From the NCBI GenBank assembly GCA_934667175.1, contig CAKULN010000049.1:1-19477 (forward strand): a DNA stretch of 19,477 bases, written 5' to 3'. Both the position numbers and the translations under genes were made by a program. This stretch comes from an uncultured Bacteroidales bacterium. Its GTDB lineage: Bacteria > Bacteroidota > Bacteroidia > Bacteroidales > UBA932. Below are positions 6,926 to 13,531 of this stretch, piece by piece; the first letter of the stretch is position 1; each line of letters begins with the position of its first letter. The notes beneath the pieces were generated by a model that worked only from the letters and a program-made list of their open reading frames with translations, was not told the DNA's origin and made no database searches.

Positions 6926-7820
6926 TTTGCTTTCTGTTTGTGAGAAGGGTGTGGATCTCTTCTCTGTTGAAGTATACAAAATTACCAAATTTTACTCTTT
7001 CGATTCCGTTCTCCTTGAAAATTGTGTAGAGGTGGTTGCGTGAGAGGCCGTAGTTTGTCGTGATTTCTTTCATTGTGATGAATTTGTCGGTGTCGATGTT
7101 TGTGCCTCTGGCGTTGTCCCATTGGCGTTTGGAGACGTATGTCGTGCTGTTCTTGCGCTCACGTGTGATTTTGTGGGCCTTGCAGAAGTCGCAGATGGAT
7201 TCGGTGAGCATTCTTGTCTGCTCTCGGAGCTGGTCGAAGGTGTACCATTTTTCGGGATCGGTGTGGTCTTCACGGGTGAAGATCTTGTCAATCTGTGCCT
7301 TGTCGTAGAAGTTCTTGCATCCGATGATGCGTGGTTTGATGCCGAGACGCTTGGTGGTGGAGTAGAGCCAGCTCAAGGTGATGCCGTATTCCTCCATTAT
7401 TTGCTCCTTGGTCATCCAGTTGGTCAGGATGTCGTCTTTCTCTGTGACGGTGGTGTCTTTGAGTGTGACCTGTCGGTTCGCTGCCTTGTCAAGGTCTTCT
7501 CTGGAGATGCGGACCGTGCGGTCGGTGAATCGCTTAAGTGGAATGGAGTTGATTTCAATGATGCGGTAGAGGGTGGTGCGTGAGATTTGCATCAGTCTGG
7601 CGGCATCGGTGAGTGTCAGGAAGTTCTTGCCGAGCAGGGCTTGGCGCTGGAGTTCTCGTACTTCCTGGGTGGTGGATTTGAGCCGGTCGTTTCGCTTGCG
7701 GAGCTTGTCGGCAAGTCCGGAGCAGCGGTGCGAGCAGTAGGCTGTCGCCGATGTGTAGGCGATGAATTCTTTTCCGCAATGCTGGCAGATTTTGCGGTAG
7801 GTTCTTCTTGGTGTGTCCAT
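6912..7820 (-). CDS. Zinc-finger, multi-HTH regulator upstream of the integrase
   Basis: A 302-residue protein. A likely zinc-binding knuckle lies at the N-terminus (C12, C15, C29, C33: CQHC...CSHRC). Three HTH_17/excisionase-like modules follow: about 68-115 (LTDAARLMQISRTTLYRI), 134-180 (TKEQIMEEYGITLSWLYS) and 246-293 (TMKEITTNYGLSRNHLYTI). Each ends with the wing-like pattern of a basic segment plus an xxREEI or similar helix. Such multi-HTH proteins are commonly found next to integrases in Bacteroidales elements and may bridge several DNA sites, as a directionality factor or repressor. The gene is first in the integrase operon, and the phased repeats upstream (7863-7965) are plausible binding sites; that link is inference. 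Confidence 0.82.
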   Translation of the reverse strand: MDTPRRTYRKICQHCGKEFIAYTSATAYCSHRCSGLADKLRKRNDRLKSTTQEVRELQRQALLGKNFLTLTDAARLMQISRTTLYRIIEINSIPLKRFTDRTVRISREDLDKAANRQVTLKDTTVTEKDDILTNWMTKEQIMEEYGITLSWLYSTTKRLGIKPRIIGCKNFYDKAQIDKIFTREDHTDPEKWYTFDQLREQTRMLTESICDFCKAHKITRERKNSTTYVSKRQWDNARGTNIDTDKFITMKEITTNYGLSRNHLYTIFKENGIERVKFGNFVYFNREEIHTLLTNRKQNGRS

Positions 7821-7862
7821 AGCTGGTCTCTTGGGCTTCGTCTACGGTTTTCGGTGTCCATC

Positions 7863-7892
7863 TTTGTTCAAGGTTGTTCAACGTTGTCCAAA
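7863..7892. repeat. Three tandem 10-bp repeats upstream of the integrase operon
   Basis: TTTGTTCAAG, GTTGTTCAAC and GTTGTCCAAA follow each other without gaps, one DNA helical turn apart. They lie 43 bases before the start of the multi-HTH gene. Phased direct repeats of this size suit arm-type integrase sites or a cooperative regulator. Confidence 0.55.
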
Positions 7893-7934
7893 CTGCGGAG
7901 TTCCTTGGCTCGGTGGTCGAAAAGACATGAAATC

Positions 7935-7965
7935 TTGTACCGCATAAGGTACAAATGCGGTACAA
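7935..7965. repeat. 11-bp perfect inverted repeat with internal half-site
   Basis: TTGTACCGCAT (7935-7945) and ATGCGGTACAA (7955-7965) are exact reverse complements separated by 9 bases. The spacer itself contains GGTACAA, giving a direct repeat GGTACAAAT at 7948-7956 and 7959-7967, 11 bases apart. The arrangement resembles a recombinase core site or an operator in the promoter region of the integrase operon. Confidence 0.55.
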
Positions 7966-7971
7966 ATCAAG

Positions 7972-8059
7972 ACAGAAAAGCGCAGAAAAGCATTAAAATA
8001 TCAATAATCGTTAAACTTTTACCTCGGAGGTAAGAGGCTGATATTTAGTGCTTTTCTGC
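7972..8059. repeat. Nested inverted repeats between the element and mnmE
   Basis: An outer arm of GCAGAAAAGCA (7982-7992) continuing to ATATCA (7998-8003) is matched by TGATATTTAGTGC (8039-8051) continuing TTTTCTGC (8052-8059): about 21 bp with one mismatch and one bulge. Inside lies CTTTTACCTC (8016-8025) against GAGGTAAGAG (8027-8036), a near-perfect 10-bp stem around G8026. One extra copy of the outer arm's 10-mer, ACAGAAAAGC, precedes it in tandem at 7972-7981. It could be part of the attachment site or a strong terminator for mnmE; no long U-tract follows it on either strand. Confidence 0.55.
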
Positions 8060-8086
8060 TTTATTTCGATGGGTTTTGATATTCGG

Positions 8087-9496
8087 CTATTTCCCGATGC
8101 AGAAATGCTCAAATATATTCCCAAGCACCTCGTCCGTGGTGACTTCGCCGACGATGGTGCCGAGGTGGTGGAGGGCTTGGCGGAGGTCTTCGGAGAGGAG
8201 GTCAGGAGTCTGGCCGGAGGACAGGGATTTCTTGACCTGGCAAAGGGACTCGGAGGCCTTCATCAGGGCTTGGTAGTGGCGGAGATTGGTCACGATGGTT
8301 TGGTCAGAATCCAAAGTGGTAGCCTTTTGAGAGTCGGAAAGCAGTTTTCTCAGATCATCAAGGCCGAATCCGGTCTTGGCTGAAATATATAGCTTAATCA
8401 CCATTTCATTAGGATTTGAAACAGTGTTGTTAATTAGACTAACATTTATGTTATCATCTAGGATATCCACCTTGTTCAACAAGACGATCAATTTTTGAGA
8501 GCGGACATCCAAATTTGAGACTATATCAGAAATCGAAGACTCGTTTTCTTCTTCCGAAGCGGTGACATCAAGCAAGGCAAGGACGATTGAAGCCTCGTTC
8601 ATCTTCTTATAGGATCTGGAAATGCCGATTTTCTCGACTTCGTCAGAGGTCTCACGGAGGCCAGCGGTGTCGATGAAACGGAACATAGTGCCATCAATTG
8701 TCATCGTCTCCTCGATGGTGTCACGGGTGGTGCCGGCAATATCGGAGACAATGGCGCGGTCATCACCGACCAAGGCGTTCAGCAGGGTGCTCTTGCCAGC
8801 GTTGACTGCACCGACTATTGCAACCGGGACACCATTGCGAAGAGCGTTACCATAACGGAATGAATCGGTCAGCGAATGAATATGCGCAAGAACATCATCA
8901 AGCAATGATGAAAGTTCCGCGCGGCTGGCAAACTCGACATCCTCCTCGCTGAAATCCAACTCCAACTCAAGCAATGATGTCATCTTCAGCAATTCATCTC
9001 TTAGGCCTCTCAATTCTTTCGAAAAGCCTCCTTTCAACTGACTGAAAGCCACCTTATGGGAAGCTGCGTTCTGCGCGGAAATCACATCGGCAACGGCTTC
9101 TGCCTGAGCCAAGTCCATCTTGCCATTTACAAAAGCCCTTTGAGTGAATTCCCCAGGACCGGCCATACGGGCGCCGCAGTCCACCAAACGCTGAAGCAGT
9201 CGTTCGACAATGTACTTTGAGGAATGGCATGAAATCTCCACGGAATCCTCTCCGGTGTATGAATGCGGGGCACGAAAAACACTGACAAGGACAGTGTCCA
9301 AATCGGAGCCGTCTGCCTCAAGTGCTACTCCATATTTAAGTTTGTAACCGTCAGTGGCAGAAATAGTCCCCCCCTTGCAAACTATCACCTTGTCAGCAAT
9401 GGCAAATGATTCCTCCCCGCTCATTCGCACTACAGCGATAGCACCTGTTCCTGGGACGGTGGCGGGTGCGCAGATTGTGTCTTCTATATTCAGCAT
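8087..9496 (-). CDS. mnmE: tRNA modification GTPase MnmE (TrmE)
   Basis: A 469-residue protein that with MnmG makes the 5-carboxymethylaminomethyl group on wobble U34 of certain tRNAs in the cytoplasm. Domains: N-terminal tetrahydrofolate-binding domain (about 1-120), helical domain, and an inserted G domain. The G motifs are G1 GAVNAGKS (229-236), G2 GTTRDT (255-260), G3 DTAG (276-279) and G4 NKVD (341-344). The C-terminus has the catalytic-type C466 in FCIGK. The ATG at 9496 (MLNIEDTICAPAT) matches the family start; the frame stays open to 9547, but that extension is translation of a hairpin repeat. The 3' end faces the mobile element. Its final FCIGK-stop codons correspond to the site used by SGI1-type islands in other bacteria. 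Confidence 0.97.
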   Translation of the reverse strand: MLNIEDTICAPATVPGTGAIAVVRMSGEESFAIADKVIVCKGGTISATDGYKLKYGVALEADGSDLDTVLVSVFRAPHSYTGEDSVEISCHSSKYIVERLLQRLVDCGARMAGPGEFTQRAFVNGKMDLAQAEAVADVISAQNAASHKVAFSQLKGGFSKELRGLRDELLKMTSLLELELDFSEEDVEFASRAELSSLLDDVLAHIHSLTDSFRYGNALRNGVPVAIVGAVNAGKSTLLNALVGDDRAIVSDIAGTTRDTIEETMTIDGTMFRFIDTAGLRETSDEVEKIGISRSYKKMNEASIVLALLDVTASEEENESSISDIVSNLDVRSQKLIVLLNKVDILDDNINVSLINNTVSNPNEMVIKLYISAKTGFGLDDLRKLLSDSQKATTLDSDQTIVTNLRHYQALMKASESLCQVKKSLSSGQTPDLLSEDLRQALHHLGTIVGEVTTDEVLGNIFEHFCIGK

Positions 9497-9513
9497 TCTT
9501 CTTATCGCAATGG

Positions 9514-9540
9514 CGGTCCCTTCGACAGGCTCAGGGACCG
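9514..9540 (-). repeat. Dispersed hairpin repeat, copy 1 (before mnmE)
   Basis: CGGTCCC (9514-9520) and GGGACCG (9534-9540) form a perfect 7-bp stem around a 13-base loop which, read on the minus strand, is TGAGCCTGTCGAA. It lies 17 bases upstream of the mnmE start codon, in its probable leader. A second copy with the same loop and a paired stem change is at 19451-19477. Confidence 0.8.
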
Positions 9541-9688
9541 GAAACATTCATTAACTCCCTCAAAAAAAAGATAAGCAGGCTCAAAAAACAGCCTCCTTGC
9601 CATCTCAAAGGGATCCTGTCAATCGGCAAATTTATCAACAATCCCCAACATATTCAACCCGTACCCCCACAATCCACGTAAAACTCAT

Positions 9689-9696
9689 TAAATTTG
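9689..9696 (+). promoter_or_regulatory. -7 box (TAAATTTG) of the first MATE gene
   Basis: TAAATTTG matches TAnnTTTG and ends 18 bases before ATG 9715. Transcription would start near 9702 with a very short leader. The TTG at 9694 that would extend the reading frame lies within the box, so it is unlikely to be a start codon. No good -33 element is seen. Confidence 0.5.
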
Positions 9697-9714
9697 CACC
9701 TCAAAAACAGAACT

Positions 9715-11046
9715 ATGGCTCAAAATGACCTCACACAAGGCAGCATCATAGGCAACATCAGCAGATTCTCGCTGCCGTACATGCTGTCATATTTCCTGCA
9801 GATCCTTTACGGGTTGGCGGATATGTTCGTGATAGGGCAGTATTGTGGCGTGGACAGCACGACGGCTGTGGCCAACGGTGCACAGATAATGCACATGTTC
9901 ACCGTCATCATCATTGGACTCGCAATGGGCACGACAGTGCGCCTTGGAAGGGCGATCGGAGCCAAAGACAAAAATGAAGCCTCAAAAACCATAGGCAACA
10001 CATTCACCCTGTTCGCAATCACAGCCGTAGTCGCGACATTCATCCTGCTGCTCGCCAACAGAAGCATTGTCAGCATGATAGACACTCCGCCCGAAGCTGT
10101 CAAAGGCACAATCGACTATCTACGAATATGCTTCATCGGCATTCCGTTCATCATCGCCTACAACATCATCGCGTCCATATTTAGAGGCCTCGGTGACTCG
10201 AAAAGTCCAATGTATTTCGTGATAGTGGCGTGCGTGGCGAACATTGCTCTCGACTACATATTCATAGGCCACTTCGGGCTCGGACCTTCCGGGGCCGCGC
10301 TCGGCACCACCTTGTCCCAAATGATCAGCGTCATCATCGCTGCCATAGTGATCCGAAGAAAATCTCTTTTGAATATATCAGGCCAAGACCTTAGACCAGA
10401 GCGGCGTACAATGGGTGGGATCCTGAAAATCGGAGTGCCGGTAGCGCTTCAGGACGGATTCATCCAGATCGCGTTCATCGCAATCACGGCTATCGCAAAC
10501 GGCAGGGGATTGAACGACGCGGCAACGGTGGGTATCGTTGAAAAATTCATCGGCCTGCTCTTCATCGTACCTTCGGCGATGCTTGCGACTGTCTCAGCGA
10601 TCGCGGCCCAGAACTTAGGCGCGAAAAAGCCTGAAAGAGCCAGAAAGACAATGGAATATGCTATAGCGATAGCGGTCGGGTTCGGCACCCTTGCCGCCGT
10701 GACTCTCCAATTCATTCCTGAATATGCAGTAAGAATATTCACGAGCGACAGCACGGTCATCGCTCTTGGCGGACAGTACCTGAAAGGCTATGTATGGGAT
10801 TGCATTTTCGCAGGAATCCATTTCTGTTTCAGCGGGTTCTTCACAGCCAGCGGCTATTCGATCATCTCCTTCTGCCACAACTTCCTTTCGATAGTCTGCG
10901 CGCGCATTCCTCTGTCTTATCTTGCTTCCGTAAAGTTTCCGGACACCTTGTTCCCGATGGGCTTAGCCTCTCCCGCTGGCTCGCTCCTTTCTGTCGTCAT
11001 CTGCGTCACTGTTTACATCGTGATGCGCAGAAAAGGGAAACTGTAA
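9715..11046 (+). CDS. MATE-family multidrug/Na+ antiporter (first)
   Basis: A 443-residue inner-membrane protein with about twelve hydrophobic segments in two repeats, the size and pattern of MATE (multidrug and toxic compound extrusion) exporters. Typical features are LPYMLSYFLQILYGLADMFVIGQ in TM1 with the family Asp-containing LADMFVIG, FRGLGDSKSPM between TM4 and TM5, GPSGAALGTTLSQ after TM5, and VPVALQDGFIQIAF at the start of the second half. It exports cations or organic compounds in exchange for Na+ or H+; the substrate cannot be read from the sequence. It is divergent from mnmE and nearly touches the convergent minus-strand gene, with 3 bases between stops and no visible terminator. 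Confidence 0.9.
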   Translation: MAQNDLTQGSIIGNISRFSLPYMLSYFLQILYGLADMFVIGQYCGVDSTTAVANGAQIMHMFTVIIIGLAMGTTVRLGRAIGAKDKNEASKTIGNTFTLFAITAVVATFILLLANRSIVSMIDTPPEAVKGTIDYLRICFIGIPFIIAYNIIASIFRGLGDSKSPMYFVIVACVANIALDYIFIGHFGLGPSGAALGTTLSQMISVIIAAIVIRRKSLLNISGQDLRPERRTMGGILKIGVPVALQDGFIQIAFIAITAIANGRGLNDAATVGIVEKFIGLLFIVPSAMLATVSAIAAQNLGAKKPERARKTMEYAIAIAVGFGTLAAVTLQFIPEYAVRIFTSDSTVIALGGQYLKGYVWDCIFAGIHFCFSGFFTASGYSIISFCHNFLSIVCARIPLSYLASVKFPDTLFPMGLASPAGSLLSVVICVTVYIVMRRKGKL

Positions 11047-11049
11047 TAT

Positions 11050-11526
11050 TCAAAGACTAGCCTCTTCGAGGTCAAGGACATGCTTGGCAATATGATACAA
11101 ACAATGTCCTTTTCTATAGTCTTTTGGAGATAACCTTTTTTTGTTTTCGAAAGCCATTCTATAGTCTTCCACATGCCATTCCCATGCTTCTTGCATTACA
11201 TAGTTCTTGTCATATAATATCCAAACCAATCTATCCCATTCGTAGTTCGAGGCTTTCGGAACCATCGTTACAACACTTCCTTTTTTGCCGCTTGGCCGAT
11301 TGGCTTTTACTTGATACTTTATATTTTTATAAACGAAATCTGTTCCTTTGGCAACAGCAGTCTTATCTCTCATGTAGTCGGAGTATTCTTTTTCAGACAT
11401 CCCAACCAACATAGCAGCGTCATATTCAGAGATGGAACTCGTAATAGATGGAGCCACGCCAAAATGAACTTGCCATTGTAAAGCTATACCTACAAGCTTA
11501 TCCCTTAGTATAATCTTTTCCTTCAT
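11050..11526 (-). CDS. PD-(D/E)XK-like small protein of a degraded islet
   Basis: A 158-residue protein. Residues about 60-110 read KGTDFVYKNIKYQVKAN, RPSGKKGSVVTMVPKA and YEWDRLVWILYDKNYVMQEAWEW. The D...QVK pattern followed by a conserved basic segment and the WDRLVWILYD strand resembles a small restriction-endonuclease-like fold, with Gln in place of the usual Glu of ExK. I have seen similar proteins annotated only as hypothetical. It begins 15 bases after the stop of the disrupted YhcG/DUF1016 gene, so the two form one transcript, a possible DNA-targeting pair. The region is distinctly more AT-rich than its neighbours, which fits acquisition by transfer. Activity is not established. Confidence 0.6.
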   Translation of the reverse strand: MKEKIILRDKLVGIALQWQVHFGVAPSITSSISEYDAAMLVGMSEKEYSDYMRDKTAVAKGTDFVYKNIKYQVKANRPSGKKGSVVTMVPKASNYEWDRLVWILYDKNYVMQEAWEWHVEDYRMAFENKKRLSPKDYRKGHCLYHIAKHVLDLEEASL

Positions 11527-11541
11527 AGCCGCATGATCTGT

Positions 11542-12593
11542 CTACACATGTTGAAGTCTGAATATCTCCTTTTGTTTTTCTATTTCTTCCTTTAGTTGCT
11601 CTTCTGTTGGAAGATAAGTAAGATACTTTGAAGCAAATAGCTGCTTGTTGTCATGCAATACCGAGTAGCGAGCTATATCTTGGCTTGTCTCCGAACAAAG
11701 TAGAATGCCGATTGTAGGGTTGTCGCCTTCTGTGCGTTTCAAATCATCGTACATCCTTACATACATATCCATTTGTCCTACATCTTGATGAGTTATTTTG
11801 GTGGTTTTCAAGTCAATCAAAACAAAACATTTCATCAAATAATTGTAGAAGACAAGATCTATGTAAAAATCTTGTGTGTCAGTGATGATATGTTGCTGTC
11901 GCTCAACAAAAGCATATCCTTTGCCCAATTCCATAAGAAATTTCTGGAGATGAGTGATTATGGAACTTTCAAGTTCACTTTCGGAGAAACTCATATCACG
12001 AGACAATCCCAAGAACTCAGTAACCATGGGCGATTTGACAAACATTGCGGGGGTATCAACATATCCTTTAGTAAGAGCTTTCATCTCACTTTCGACAACT
12101 TGTTTGTCGCAGGTTTGCAACAAACGATAGTAATATTGTGAGGCCACATTGCGGTCGAGCGTTCTAACACTCCACATTTGTTGGGAAGCTTCATGAAGAT
12201 ACCACAATCTTGCTTTCGGGTCATTAACTCTCAAAATACTTCTAAAATGTGACCATGAAAGATTTTGCACACACGTGTGCAAAATCTTTCAATCAGGAAA
12301 ATATAAGTATAATTGTTTGAAATAAAAGAGGTTACGTGCTCCGTATCCAGGCCCGAATTCAGCTGTTATCTTTTGTGAAAGATCCTTCATCAACTGTGCG
12401 CCATAATCTGCGCGCTCGTTGCCTCGTTGTTCTTCTTCAACTATACGTCTTCCTATTTGCCAGTTGGAATATATCAAATTTTGATTGATAGAGGCACATA
12501 TGCTTTATTCCTGGCATTCAAGATGATATTTCTGATGTCACCGACAATGTTCGAAAATTGAACATTTGATGCTGTTCCATTGTCCTTATTCAT
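11542..12593 (-). pseudogene. PDDEXK nuclease YhcG/DUF1016, disrupted by a frameshift and an in-frame stop
   Basis: Three pieces join into one DUF1016 protein. From ATG 12593 the frame reads MNKDNGTASN ... RNIILNARNKAY, the family N-terminus. Near 12496-12501 one base appears lost; in the next frame it continues ASINQNLIYSNWQIGRRIVEEEQ to YLYFPD. A TGA at 12291-12289 then interrupts the frame, which resumes without shift as KILHTCVQNLSWSHF and runs to 11542. The C-terminal part has the nuclease motif (DFYIDLVFYN...FVLIDLKT). The span is 1052 bases; adding one base gives 351 codons, normal for the family. Full-length DUF1016 proteins often accompany restriction systems. With two lesions the gene is probably dead unless recoded; the 741-base C-terminal piece could still be translated. 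Confidence 0.85.
12257..12290. repeat. 34-bp palindrome at the internal stop of the DUF1016 gene
   Basis: GAAAGATTTTGCACAC (12257-12272) and GTGTGCAAAATCTTTC (12275-12290) are perfect 16-bp reverse complements with only AC between them. The outer edge at 12289-12290 supplies two bases of the TGA that breaks the gene. The inner codons (HTCVQNLSWSH region) fit the family, so the palindrome lies in coding sequence and is not an insertion. Confidence 0.9.
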
Positions 12594-12618
12594 TTTTACT
12601 TTTTCTGCTCAATAGTGA

Positions 12619-12650
12619 CAAGGGTAATAAAAAACTTTTAAACAAGCAAA
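12619..12650 (-). promoter_or_regulatory. Possible promoter of the DUF1016 islet
   Basis: On the minus strand TTTG (12650-12647) is followed after 20 bases by TACCCTTG (12626-12619), one mismatch from TAnnTTTG, at the normal Bacteroidota spacing. Transcription would start about 20 bases before ATG 12593, which supports that ATG as the original start of the broken gene. Confidence 0.4.
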
Positions 12651-12725
12651 TACCTAATTAGATTTTTCAGCACTATTTCATTCGAGATGCAATGATACGA
12701 TAAAAAATAACGGAATAATCACTCA

Positions 12726-13301
12726 TCAGCCTTTATTCATCGCCGCGCGGATCCTGCTGAGGGACTGCGGGGTCATCCAGAGATATGACGCTATCTTTTT
12801 AAGAGGCACATTCAGAATTAGTTCCGGGTGGTCATTTATCAGAGCGCTGTACCTTTTGCCGGCGCTTTCCTTGTCCGCCATCCAGATGACCTCATCCTCG
12901 AAATGACAGGCGTTTGTCTCGAAGACTTTCCGGATCGCGTTGGCGATGCCCAAGGATGTGTCACACAATTTGTCAACACGCATCTTGCTGATCCGCCACG
13001 CAATGCAGTCAGTTTCAGCCATTATCGTGATTTTCGACGGTCTCTGGGCGTTGTAGCAATAGATGTCCACGACTGCCTCACCGCCGAACGCAAACCACAC
13101 GACAGCGTCACCGAATGAAGCCGACTTCGCTCCGCTCCATATTCCTGATTCAAGAATATACAAGGAATCGTCGAATGCGCCGCAGTTCACAACGATCTCG
13201 CCTTTACGGAAAGACATCCTCTCCATCAGCCTGATAAGTTCCGAGGCCGCCTCCCGCTCAAGCCCATAGTTTCCGCTGAATATGTCAATCAAGTTGTCCA
13301 T
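12726..13301 (-). CDS. Crp/Fnr-family transcriptional regulator
   Basis: A 191-residue protein starting MDNLIDIFSG; the frame can be extended by three residues to a TTG at 13310, but ATG is preferred. Residues about 20-115 form a cyclic-nucleotide-binding-type beta barrel (RKGEIVVNCGAFDDSLYILESG). The C-terminal 50 residues are the winged HTH (YSALINDHPELILNVPLKKIASYLWMTPQSLSRIR), the pattern of the many Bacteroidota Crp/Fnr-like regulators of unknown ligand. The usual cAMP-contacting residues are not evident, and no Fe-S cysteine cluster is seen. It is divergent from a MATE exporter across a 230-base intergenic region, suggesting it controls that gene. Confidence 0.88.
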   Translation of the reverse strand: MDNLIDIFSGNYGLEREAASELIRLMERMSFRKGEIVVNCGAFDDSLYILESGIWSGAKSASFGDAVVWFAFGGEAVVDIYCYNAQRPSKITIMAETDCIAWRISKMRVDKLCDTSLGIANAIRKVFETNACHFEDEVIWMADKESAGKRYSALINDHPELILNVPLKKIASYLWMTPQSLSRIRAAMNKG

Positions 13302-13401
13302 CAGCCGCAAAATTCGGAAATAATACTTTCACCGCCAAATTAACATATGATAAAAAGCCAGCCTAAATCCGATGAATATGCCAGAAAAATTTCTTAATCT
13401 G

Positions 13402-13422
13402 TGAATATTCAGCCTATCTTTG
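13402..13422 (+). promoter_or_regulatory. -7 box (TATCTTTG) with palindrome TGAATATTCA, upstream of the second MATE gene
   Basis: TATCTTTG at 13415-13422 fits TAnnTTTG. The 10-bp palindrome TGAATATTCA at 13402-13411 ends three bases before it, inside the spacer, a position where a bound regulator would block RNA polymerase. The divergent Crp/Fnr-type protein is an obvious candidate to bind it, but this is inference. The transcript would have a leader of about 100 bases. Confidence 0.5.
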
Positions 13423-13456
13423 CGCCCCGATTTGGAATATGAATGAATAGAAACGA

Positions 13457-13510
13457 AGGTGGGCAATCTTCAAATGCGAGACTGGAATTGTTGCAAGTAA
13501 TTGCCCACTT
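13457..13510 (+). promoter_or_regulatory. Leader hairpin of the second MATE gene
   Basis: GTGGGCAAT (13459-13467) pairs with ATTGCCCAC (13500-13508), extended by G-U and A-U pairs. Inside, CTTCAA (13468-13473) can pair with TTGCAAG (13491-13497) with one bulge. The structure ends 21 bases before ATG 13532 and has no U-tract, so it is more likely a translational or RNA-stability element than a terminator. It matches no riboswitch class I know. Confidence 0.45.
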
Positions 13511-13531
13511 GTTGTAAAAGTTGTATTGACT

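Larger units (their letters stand above)
1..8086. mobile_element. Integrative element (partial), abutting the 3' end of mnmE
   Basis: The stretch holds a tyrosine recombinase, a multi-HTH regulator, two HTH_17 (excisionase-type) proteins, a VirE_N-type protein and a PriCT-2/DUF3987 protein, followed by convergent cargo genes. This gene order is common in Bacteroidales integrative and mobilizable elements. The right limit is inferred to lie between about 7860 and the mnmE stop at 8087, where direct and inverted repeats crowd. The left limit is not in the window: no second copy of the mnmE 3' end or of the repeat cluster is visible near base 1. No relaxase (MobA/BmgA-type) is visible, so mobilization genes are either outside the window or absent. 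Confidence 0.75.

Noticed and set aside
6926..6988. Extended integrase N-terminus
   Set aside because: It would overlap the upstream gene by 77 bases, and family similarity begins at MGAVKVTL.
9497..9547. Extended MnmE N-terminus (17 residues with VPEPVEGT)
   Set aside because: The extension is translation of the hairpin repeat and is absent from the family; MLNIEDTICAPAT is the normal start.
12257..12290. Palindrome as an intrinsic terminator or inserted element
   Set aside because: No U-tract follows it, and the enclosed codons fit the DUF1016 protein without insertion.
13457..13510. Guanidine-type riboswitch before the second MATE gene
   Set aside because: Characteristic loops (for example ACGR) are not present.
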